A stretch of DNA of 37,681 nucleotides from an uncultured Bacteroidaceae bacterium (GTDB lineage Bacteria; Bacteroidota; Bacteroidia; Bacteroidales; Bacteroidaceae): contig CAJGDX010000010.1 of NCBI GenBank assembly GCA_904502185.1, forward strand, positions 1 to 37,681, in the 5' to 3' direction. Below are positions 7,215 through 15,029 of the stretch, one piece after another; position 1 is the stretch's first letter; the number at the start of each line of letters is the position of its first letter. The position numbers were made by a program, and so were the translations under genes. A model generated the notes under the pieces. It searched no databases. It was given only the letters and a program-made list of their open reading frames with translations, and was not told the origin of the DNA.

Positions 7215-8834
7215 ATGCCTTTTAACAGATTACATATATTACTTTTCGCAGCATTGTTTGCCTGCACCCGTTTGGTATACGCACAGTCAAGCAGCTACAT
7301 GAACTACTTTGCCGAACTGTCAGCTGTTGCCACTGACGGAAAGAACGCACCCTATTGGCTCACTGCCAATCGCCAGGGTATCACGTCTGCCGAAAAGAGC
7401 AGTTACTATGGCCGTTACGGTCTTGAATATGGAGGCAAATTCTCAAACAACAAATTCGGATATAAGCTTTTGGGCGACATTGTCACTGCCCACAACAACA
7501 ATGCCGACTTTTTCGTGCAGCAGCTCTACGGCGAAATATCGTGGTGCTGGCTCACACTGAGTGTAGGCAGCAAGGAGCACTTCTCCGAAACACGTATACA
7601 CCCGACTCAGTTTACAGGCAGCGACATTATTGCCAACAATGTAAACAGCCTCTTCCCCAACCTCGGCTACAACCGGCTGACAATGCTCAGCAGTGGCGGA
7701 ATGACATACAGCGGCAACAGCCGTCCCATTCCACAAATACGTCTGGAGATTCCCGAATACATTCCCTTTCCCTGGACAAAAGGCTGGTTGAAGGTACGCG
7801 GTCACATTGCCTACGGTCGCTTCACCGACGACAACTTCCAAAAGAAATTCACCGAGGGCAACGACATCACCATATACGGCAAAAACATCCTTTACCACAG
7901 CAAAGCCGGATTCATAGAGATTGGAAAAGCCGAAAAATTCCCTTTGCTGTTCGAAGGTGGTCTTGAAATGTACACTCAATTTGGTGGCGACCTTTACACC
8001 CACGGCGAAGGGCTGAAAGTATCCATGCCCACCACCCTTGCCGACTACTGGAGAGCATTCATCCCACTGGGTGGAAGCGACGACACCCCAACTGTGGAAC
8101 AGACAAACATTTCGGGAAACATGATGGGCAGCTGGCACGCAGCATTCACCGTACCGACAAAAAACATGGACATCAGAGTATATGGCGAACATATGTTCGA
8201 GGACTTTTCGCAGCTGTTCTTTTTTGAGTATCAGAGCGACAGACACGGCGATAGAAACATCATATACTATCCGTGGAAAGACATGCTCTACGGCATCAGA
8301 GTTACAAACAAGTCAAACATACTGCCATTTATTTCAGCCGTACAGTATGAATATCTGACCACTAAAGACCAGAGTGGTGCTCTCTACCACGACCCGAGCG
8401 ACAGATTCAGCGAGCAGATGGATGGCGTTGACAACTATTACAATCACGGATTCTACCCGGGCTGGCACCATTGGGGCATGGGCATGGGCAACCCCCTGAT
8501 AATATCGCCCGCATACAACGACAACAGCAGTCTTAAATTTCGCAGCAACCGCCTTATTGCCCACAACGCAGGCATCAACGGCACGCTTGAATCGCTAAAA
8601 TTGCCACTCGCCTACCGTCTGCAATATACATACAGCGAAAACTGGGGAACACACATCAACCCCTTTGAAACAAAGAGATACTCAACATCGTTGCTCGGGG
8701 AATTCACATACGCCCCCAAAGATTGCTCATGGCTCGGCAGCATAGCCATTGCCTACGACAAAAGCAATTTCATTGGCAACAACCTTGGAGTGATGTTCAC
8801 AATATCAAAAGTTGGAGAAATTTTCGGAAAATGA
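7215..8834 (+). CDS. Wzi-like capsule assembly outer-membrane protein
   Basis: A 539-residue protein with a signal peptide ending in VYAQ near residue 24, followed by FAELSAVATDGKNAPYWLTANRQG and many alternating aromatic strands, the pattern of the Caps_assemb_Wzi family of outer-membrane beta-barrels. In E. coli, Wzi helps attach group 1 capsule to the cell surface. The frame is open from 7179, but that start is a TTG overlapped by the -7 box, so 7215 (MPFNRLH) is chosen. It overlaps the next gene by four bases (ATGA) and converges on the capsule operon at 9257-17552, which supports a role in surface polysaccharide. Confidence 0.82.
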   Translation: MPFNRLHILLFAALFACTRLVYAQSSSYMNYFAELSAVATDGKNAPYWLTANRQGITSAEKSSYYGRYGLEYGGKFSNNKFGYKLLGDIVTAHNNNADFFVQQLYGEISWCWLTLSVGSKEHFSETRIHPTQFTGSDIIANNVNSLFPNLGYNRLTMLSSGGMTYSGNSRPIPQIRLEIPEYIPFPWTKGWLKVRGHIAYGRFTDDNFQKKFTEGNDITIYGKNILYHSKAGFIEIGKAEKFPLLFEGGLEMYTQFGGDLYTHGEGLKVSMPTTLADYWRAFIPLGGSDDTPTVEQTNISGNMMGSWHAAFTVPTKNMDIRVYGEHMFEDFSQLFFFEYQSDRHGDRNIIYYPWKDMLYGIRVTNKSNILPFISAVQYEYLTTKDQSGALYHDPSDRFSEQMDGVDNYYNHGFYPGWHHWGMGMGNPLIISPAYNDNSSLKFRSNRLIAHNAGINGTLESLKLPLAYRLQYTYSENWGTHINPFETKRYSTSLLGEFTYAPKDCSWLGSIAIAYDKSNFIGNNLGVMFTISKVGEIFGK

Positions 8835-9247
8835 AAAAAGGGATAATATCAATACTTCTGTGCATTGTAGCACTGACTGCCTGCGACAAGGCATATATAA
8901 ACGGCGACCTCGACGGAATGTGGAAACTGCAGCAGGTAGAGAGTAGCAGTACAACACACTACCCCACAGATATATACTACTCGTTCCAGCGCCATCTTAC
9001 ACAGATAAGCAAACACTACGAAGAGAAACTGCCACTGCGATACTTAGGCAACCTGTATTACCATGGCGACACTGTTACCATGAGCGGCTTCCGCAAATTC
9101 CTTGAGGAAGAGATTGTTGCATCGCCCGAAATATTAGAGGCTTTTTACCTTTACAACGACAGCACAGTATTCATCATCGAAAAGCTCAATGACGAAACAC
9201 TGATAATGAGCAGCGATGATAGACGTTACACATTACGCAAGTGGTAA
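8831..9247 (+). CDS. Small lipoprotein, lipocalin-like hypothetical
   Basis: The 138-residue protein has a lipoprotein signal ending LTAC (C18), so it should be lipid-anchored. The rest contains GMWKLQQVES and alternating strands, reminiscent of Bacteroidetes lipocalin-like domains, but I cannot place it in a family with certainty. Its ATG overlaps the stop of the Wzi-like gene (ATGA), so the two are translated together and may act in the same place. The open frame extends further upstream inside the Wzi gene; the lipobox fixes 8831 as the start. Its stop is nine bases from that of the convergent glycosyltransferase gene. Confidence 0.72.
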   Translation: MKKGIISILLCIVALTACDKAYINGDLDGMWKLQQVESSSTTHYPTDIYYSFQRHLTQISKHYEEKLPLRYLGNLYYHGDTVTMSGFRKFLEEEIVASPEILEAFYLYNDSTVFIIEKLNDETLIMSSDDRRYTLRKW

Positions 9248-9256
9248 GGAAGGAAA

Positions 9257-10360
9257 CTACTTCTTGTAATTCTCGTACACTTGCATCATGGTATCTACAG
9301 AGGATTTCCAACTGTAATTCTCTACAACATGTCTGCGTCCCTCCTGCCCCATATTGCGGGCCATAGAGGCATCGTTCAACAATGCTATAATTTTCTCGGC
9401 GGCAGCCTCGGCGTCCTCACGCGGAACAATAAAACCGGTAGTGCCATCCTTTACAACCTCACGGAAACCATCTGCGTCAGACACTACAACAGGCACCCCG
9501 CACGCCATTGCCTCAATCACAGCAACACCAAAGCTCTCGTTGCGCGACAAAGCCACAAAAACATCCATGCGAGAGATAAATTCCGGAACCTTATCATTGG
9601 CAATGCGACCGACAAATTCAACATTTTCTCTGACACCCAGTTCTACACACAACGCTTCAAGTGCCTCGCGTTCCTTACCCTCACCGGCAATAATAAGTTT
9701 CAGTTTTTTGCCGGACATAGCCTTTTTAACCAAGGCAAAAGACTTAATAAGAACATCTATTCCATAAACCGGAAGCAAAGTCTTCACAGTACCTATAACT
9801 ATCTCATCGACCTCCCTATCGACCACTTCCGGAGAGAATTTCTCTATATCAACTCCAAAAGGAGTTATAAGAGGCTCTTTATCGGTATACAGTTTTGTTT
9901 CGGCCGACATCACATGACTGGTAGAAAGGATGACATCAGCACGCGACAGATTGTACTTTAAAATCCAACGATGCAAAGGGGATATACGTGGGAAATAATA
10001 GACATCGCTGCCCCACATTGAAATTATATATGGATGCTTGCCTGTCAATGCTCCCAAAAGACCATAGCTGGAAGCAAAATGTGCATGGACAAAATCAGGA
10101 GCAAACTCCTTTATATGCTTTTTTATGAAACCTATTGTATTAAGGTATCTGAGTTTACTGAAAGTATTTCCACCACACTTTTTCTTGGTCAGTGAATCGT
10201 AAGCAAACGACACACAAGTAACATTCCTGAATTTATCGTAAAATTCAATTCCCTTGTCGCTGAGACTGAAGAGCATTATCTCCACACCACGACCGGCAAG
10301 TGCAGATACCCAACGTTGCGTATGCACATTACCTGCATCGGACATCATAAAAAGTTTCAT
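9257..10360 (-). CDS. Glycosyltransferase family 4
   Basis: A 367-residue GT-B protein. It starts MKLFMMSDAGNVHTQRW, has the nucleotide-side segment GEGKERE and, near residue 280, ESFGVAVIEAMACGVPVVVSD, which holds the E-x7-E motif of retaining GT4 enzymes. The sugar and acceptor are unknown. ATG at 10360 overlaps the stop of the preceding GT2 gene (ATGA), and it is the last gene of the capsule operon. The upstream in-frame codons from 10384 lie inside the neighbour and are not needed. Confidence 0.85.
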   Translation of the reverse strand: MKLFMMSDAGNVHTQRWVSALAGRGVEIMLFSLSDKGIEFYDKFRNVTCVSFAYDSLTKKKCGGNTFSKLRYLNTIGFIKKHIKEFAPDFVHAHFASSYGLLGALTGKHPYIISMWGSDVYYFPRISPLHRWILKYNLSRADVILSTSHVMSAETKLYTDKEPLITPFGVDIEKFSPEVVDREVDEIVIGTVKTLLPVYGIDVLIKSFALVKKAMSGKKLKLIIAGEGKEREALEALCVELGVRENVEFVGRIANDKVPEFISRMDVFVALSRNESFGVAVIEAMACGVPVVVSDADGFREVVKDGTTGFIVPREDAEAAAEKIIALLNDASMARNMGQEGRRHVVENYSWKSSVDTMMQVYENYKK

Positions 10361-11364
10361 TGTGCAATCTCCTTTCCGCACCAATCCTGCGATAGTGCCT
10401 TCTTAAAATCATCGTACGTAACTCCATCTTTCACTAAAGAGTCGCGGTAAAGCCGGGATATAAAAGATTTTATTTCTGCAGCAGAACAACCTTTTCGGTG
10501 CAACAGCAATGCAATATATGGCTTATAAAAAAGACGCCAGACTTTGTAGAACAGAGAGGAATAGTGTAAACGTACATCTATGAATCTGTTAAGATAATGA
10601 ATATATGTTTTTCCGGGAACATTGCGCTCCTGACGCAACGATGTTCCAACCTTATGGTAGATGAGCGAATCGAGTACGCAGGCCATTTTTACCCCACCCT
10701 TCGCCATTCGCAAAGAAAAATCAAAGTCCTCCTCGCCAAAGAAGAAGCGTTCCGTCAGCAGTTGCTTATTGCCATCGAGCATTGACGCCGGCACCAACAA
10801 AGCACAACCAGTTACAAAAGATATTTCAATATATTCGCGTTCTTTTATCTCAGATGCCTTGCATCGGCCATAATAATATTTTCTGAAACCGTATTTCAAC
10901 TTTCCACCTGCATTCCACACCAGTTCTTTGTCAGAAAAGAAATTTATAAGCGGGGTAAGCACCTTATATTCGGGATGTGCGGCGCGGAACTCCAACAATC
11001 TGACAAGGAAATCCTTGTTTACGACTGTATCATTATTTAACAGTAATATATTATCGGGAGATGAATTCATAGCCAATGCCACAGCCTTATTGTTGCCTTT
11101 GGCAAAACCATAGTTACAATTCAAGCCATATAGCAGCATATTGCCACACTCGCAAGTAACATTTTTCTCGTCACCCTCTGCAACATGCTTAAAAGTAAGG
11201 TTGTTATCGGAAAGCCATTGAGCGATACGCCCCACAGAACCATCCTGCGAACCATTGTCAGCAACCACAACGAAAAAATCGCCGTCGGCCTCACAGAGAG
11301 AACGCAGGCAGTCTATCGTAACATCAGCTCCATTCCAATTAAGTATTATAATAGCAGTTTTCAT
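10357..11364 (-). CDS. Glycosyltransferase family 2 (rhamnosyltransferase-like)
   Basis: A 335-residue GT-A protein starting MKTAIIILNWNGADVTIDCL, with VVVADNGSQDGS (nucleotide binding), LLNNDTVV (metal/nucleotide site in place of a strict DxD) and FFFGEEDFDFSLRM (acidic catalytic loop). This layout is common in WbbL-type rhamnosyltransferases, but the sugar is an inference. The open frame continues 36 codons upstream; I use 11364 because it gives the family N-terminus and leaves one base after the preceding gene's stop. Confidence 0.82.
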   Translation of the reverse strand: MKTAIIILNWNGADVTIDCLRSLCEADGDFFVVVADNGSQDGSVGRIAQWLSDNNLTFKHVAEGDEKNVTCECGNMLLYGLNCNYGFAKGNNKAVALAMNSSPDNILLLNNDTVVNKDFLVRLLEFRAAHPEYKVLTPLINFFSDKELVWNAGGKLKYGFRKYYYGRCKASEIKEREYIEISFVTGCALLVPASMLDGNKQLLTERFFFGEEDFDFSLRMAKGGVKMACVLDSLIYHKVGTSLRQERNVPGKTYIHYLNRFIDVRLHYSSLFYKVWRLFYKPYIALLLHRKGCSAAEIKSFISRLYRDSLVKDGVTYDDFKKALSQDWCGKEIAQ

Positions 11365-11365
11365 T

Positions 11366-12637
11366 TCACTCTTTAATTTGTAAAGGCTCTTTCTTTTCAG
11401 GCTGTTCCGAAGCGTTTGTTCCGAACTTCTTGAAAAACAGATAAAGTATAAAAACCCATGCGGGGACTTCAAGGAAGGGCAAATGGTAGAAATAATATTC
11501 GAACCAGCCCATCACAAACATTCCGGCATAAAAGAAGTACACCAAAGCCACAAAAATGCTTTTTGTACGCATCATCCACACCTTCAGCATATACATCATC
11601 GTCGAGAAAAGAAGGACAAAAGCCACAAATTCGAAGATAGAAGTATTTACATATATCGTACCGAAAAAAGCACGCACATTCGAGCCACGTATTCCATTAT
11701 GTATAAAGTGCGGATTGATAACTTCAACAAAATCGCCGCCTCCGGTAAATGCCCTTACCAAATTGACTACACAGGCAAGAACAACAAAGCTGTCAGGACG
11801 TTCCAAAATACCCATCTGCAGGTCCTGACTCCACCCCACTATTCCACTTATAAAATAGTGAATAAATATCTTACAGATAAAGTCAAAAATAATGTCATAC
11901 GAAGCAGCATCGTCACCCCTTCCTATGAACAATGCAATCGTGTAGCTGACCACAAAAACGGCAAATGCGAAGAAGAGGATTTTAAGAAACAGCGACAAAC
12001 GCAATTTCATCTTTCCTGTATACAGACGCATGGCAAGACCGGCCATTGCAGGAATGAGTACCCACGAATTAACACCATATACAAAGCTTACAATGAACAT
12101 AGCAACAATCATCAGTATATAATACCAATGTTTTTTGTCAAATTTATATATGTATATAATGACAAGAGCATGCAACAGACGATGCAAATGTCCCCAGATG
12201 CCCTTACCGCAATAATCCTGACCAAATTCAAATGTTCCTATAAGATATTGACTCGTCATAGCCATTTTCACCAGGCGCAGCATGAATAAAGCAATGATTA
12301 CCAATGTAAAGACATTAAGCCATCTCATTGGGAACGATTCGTCTATAACCTTTGCCCCGGGAGAATATATATCCTTCTTGTAAGATGTTGCAAACACATA
12401 ACTCGGCAAGGCAAAAAGAAATAAGCCAAACATCCACAGACTAAGACTGGGATAATAGAAATCAACTACGTCGAAAGTACCGCACACACTGACACAGAAT
12501 AGTAACACTACTGCGTATGGCAGCATCAGGAAATTTAGCGGTGTATAAAGAGTGTTCCACAATTTGTATTCAAGGTAAGCAAGAACAGACATTTCCACGT
12601 AAATGCCGGTCAGCAACAGAAAATTCATTATCTCCAT
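11366..12637 (-). CDS. Wzy-like polysaccharide polymerase (multi-span membrane protein)
   Basis: 423 residues with about 10-12 hydrophobic spans and no soluble domain of note. No strong family motif is visible; the call rests on the topology and position between the flippase and the glycosyltransferases. A Wzy-type protein would polymerise lipid-linked repeat units on the periplasmic face. Start ATG (12637) overlaps the flippase stop (ATGA). Confidence 0.65.
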   Translation of the reverse strand: MEIMNFLLLTGIYVEMSVLAYLEYKLWNTLYTPLNFLMLPYAVVLLFCVSVCGTFDVVDFYYPSLSLWMFGLFLFALPSYVFATSYKKDIYSPGAKVIDESFPMRWLNVFTLVIIALFMLRLVKMAMTSQYLIGTFEFGQDYCGKGIWGHLHRLLHALVIIYIYKFDKKHWYYILMIVAMFIVSFVYGVNSWVLIPAMAGLAMRLYTGKMKLRLSLFLKILFFAFAVFVVSYTIALFIGRGDDAASYDIIFDFICKIFIHYFISGIVGWSQDLQMGILERPDSFVVLACVVNLVRAFTGGGDFVEVINPHFIHNGIRGSNVRAFFGTIYVNTSIFEFVAFVLLFSTMMYMLKVWMMRTKSIFVALVYFFYAGMFVMGWFEYYFYHLPFLEVPAWVFILYLFFKKFGTNASEQPEKKEPLQIKE

Positions 12638-13905
12638 CAGACAATTCCTCCCTTCTTCCTAACCCGATTCAACGACAAAAGACACAGGAAGAACAGCAAT
12701 GCCTCGGCACAGCTCCATGTTGCAGCTGCAGCATAATAGGTGTATTCCTTGCAGAATAGAAGCATCAACAATACAGAGATAATGCCGACAATCCATATAT
12801 TCCTTTCAAAGAGATTGGCTGCACCAAGATTTACCAATCCCACTATACCTGATATGTAGTTCAGACTACCGAAAAGTATAACCGGTGACATCAGCCACAC
12901 AAGATACTTTGCGACCGTATAGTCCAGTTCGGGCAGATACCACACCACCAGCCTCGGCGAACAAGCAAAAAGCACCACAACCACAAAAAGCAGAGCAAAC
13001 GACACACACAGCATCTTGCGAAGCTTTGCAATATTCTCACGCATATCCTTTCCACTGAAAAGGCGACTCGCGTGAGGGAATATGGCCATTGGCAAAGCAT
13101 TTATTATTGATTGGCCTACTTTTACCAGTTTCTCCACAGAACTATATATGCCCACAGCCGTATCGCTGACAAGTACGCCCAATATAAAAGAGTTGGAGTT
13201 TCTGTAAAGCTCCATTCCGATGTTTGATACGAATATATGCCAACCATCCTTCAACAGTTCCACAATGTCGCTCCAGCGAGGAATGGCAAGAGAAAGTCCA
13301 TAGTGACGGAAAGCTATAGCCATGCTCAATGCACCGGCAGCAAGGTATCCGCAAGAATTGAGTATAAGCACATAAATATAGTCACCCTCTTCCTTAATGA
13401 TTATAAAAACAAGCAGGGCAAATACTATCTTCGAAACAACATTGGCGATGGTCATATAACGCATCTGCTCCATTCCCTGGAACAGCCACACGGGAATGAA
13501 TATATCTCCAAAAACTATTCCCATGGCAAAAAGATACATCAGCATGTCATCGCCGTCCATCAGCAAGAATACAGCGATGCCTGCAACAATGGCAGCAACC
13601 GTAGAGAGAAGCAAACGCGCACCTATTGCAGCATTGAAAATGCGGTTGACCTCCGCCTTATTGTCACGGTTGATAGATATTTGTCTGGTTACAGAGAAGC
13701 GGAAACCGTATGTACCGAAAAGTACAAGATAGAGAGCAATATTATATATAAAGTAATAGGCTCCGTATGTTTTGAAGCCAAGCACAGCAACCAAATATGG
13801 AACCAGAAAGAAACTGATAATCTGGCTGATAGCATTCAACAGGGATATAGAGAAGAAATTCTCTATAATCCTATTATACTTCTTTATATATGATTTCAGA
13901 TCCAT
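12637..13905 (-). CDS. Wzx-like oligosaccharide flippase
   Basis: A 422-residue membrane protein with about 12-14 spans. It opens with SLLNAISQIISFFLVPYLV and FKTYGAYYFIYNIA, typical of polysaccharide biosynthesis / MOP-family flippases that move lipid-linked repeat units across the inner membrane. ATG at 13905 overlaps the preceding stop (ATGA); a GTG directly upstream is also in frame but less likely. It is followed by the polymerase with the same overlap. Confidence 0.85.
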   Translation of the reverse strand: MDLKSYIKKYNRIIENFFSISLLNAISQIISFFLVPYLVAVLGFKTYGAYYFIYNIALYLVLFGTYGFRFSVTRQISINRDNKAEVNRIFNAAIGARLLLSTVAAIVAGIAVFLLMDGDDMLMYLFAMGIVFGDIFIPVWLFQGMEQMRYMTIANVVSKIVFALLVFIIIKEEGDYIYVLILNSCGYLAAGALSMAIAFRHYGLSLAIPRWSDIVELLKDGWHIFVSNIGMELYRNSNSFILGVLVSDTAVGIYSSVEKLVKVGQSIINALPMAIFPHASRLFSGKDMRENIAKLRKMLCVSFALLFVVVVLFACSPRLVVWYLPELDYTVAKYLVWLMSPVILFGSLNYISGIVGLVNLGAANLFERNIWIVGIISVLLMLLFCKEYTYYAAAATWSCAEALLFFLCLLSLNRVRKKGGIV

Positions 13906-14996
13906 CACTCGTTCTTGGCTGCAATCTTTCTAATGACACTCTTGAACTTTGCTCCGGTAACGAGCCATGATATATGACCGAAAAGTGTAAGAAAAAGTAC
14001 ACCAATAAGAATATACAATTTTCGCGGACCGGCAGGAAGCTGGGGGATTACGGCAGGCTGCATCGTCGTGTAGACGGGAGTACGTTCCTGAACCTTAGCC
14101 TTTGAAATTTCCATCTGCTGTGCAGCCTGATTGTAAATGCCAAAGGCAAGCTGAGCCTCATTCAACAGACGTTCCTCTTCTGCTTTGAATTGCATTTTAA
14201 GCGTTCCCAACATATGGCGGTCCATGTATTTTGCATACTCTGTCTGTTTCTGATTGTATGTAACCTCTGCCTCTTTATACAGTTTCTCACAATAGAGGTA
14301 ATCCTGTTGAGCCTTGTTGGTACGATATTTTGTTACATACTCCTGCAACAGCGATGCCACCCTATCAGCCACTTGAGCGGCAATCTTGGGGTCTTGCATT
14401 ACAACAGAGATTGTAATTACATTATTTCCCACATCCACAGATGTCCACACCTTTTTACGCAAATTGTTCAGCACGCTGAAATCCTGCTCCGAGTAACTGC
14501 AATATGTCACATTTTCCGGAAGTTCGGGTGCGCCATTGTCCGACGACAATATCATTTTTTTAATCTTGCCGGGAACAAGCAACACATATTCCCACCAGGG
14601 AAAATCCTGCTTATTGAGAATATAGTCGTAAAGCGTGGTTTTTATCTCGCCATCCTTTGATGACACCTCCATGGCATAAAGGTCGGAAAGGAATGTCGTT
14701 GCACCGGTTATCTGAGGATAAAGTTCGGGATAGAGAGCATCCTCTGACGACAGATTACCCATATTGACACCGGCCATAGATGCTAGAGAACTCAAACCCG
14801 ACAATGAGGTACTTTTAGAGCTTTCCGGCGCAAGCACTACGGTGCTTTCATATTCACGAGGAATACTGAAGGCTATTATGACACCAATGACACCACCTAT
14901 GAAACAGTTGCGTATGATACGACGGCGGTCACCCCACACCTTTCGCAACAAAGGGATTATATCGTCTATTTTTTTATCTATATTATTCAAGTCCAT
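13905..14996 (-). CDS. Wzz-family polysaccharide chain-length regulator (no kinase domain)
   Basis: 363 residues: a short cytoplasmic start, a membrane span near residues 28-45, a long periplasmic region with QxxYLYCEKLYKEAEV coiled-coil character, proline-rich PAVIPQLPAGPRK, and a second span near residues 326-348. This is the Wzz topology. No Walker or tyrosine-kinase domain follows, so regulation by BY-kinase would need another gene. It sits between the SLBB exporter (33 bases upstream) and the flippase. Confidence 0.82.
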   Translation of the reverse strand: MDLNNIDKKIDDIIPLLRKVWGDRRRIIRNCFIGGVIGVIIAFSIPREYESTVVLAPESSKSTSLSGLSSLASMAGVNMGNLSSEDALYPELYPQITGATTFLSDLYAMEVSSKDGEIKTTLYDYILNKQDFPWWEYVLLVPGKIKKMILSSDNGAPELPENVTYCSYSEQDFSVLNNLRKKVWTSVDVGNNVITISVVMQDPKIAAQVADRVASLLQEYVTKYRTNKAQQDYLYCEKLYKEAEVTYNQKQTEYAKYMDRHMLGTLKMQFKAEEERLLNEAQLAFGIYNQAAQQMEISKAKVQERTPVYTTMQPAVIPQLPAGPRKLYILIGVLFLTLFGHISWLVTGAKFKSVIRKIAAKNE

Positions 14997-15029
14997 AATA
15001 GATATTCTGATTTTTAAAAAACCCGTTGT

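Noticed and set aside
11365..11472. Upstream extension of the GT2 frame.
   Set aside because: It overlaps the polymerase gene and has no GT-A content; the family start is at 11364.
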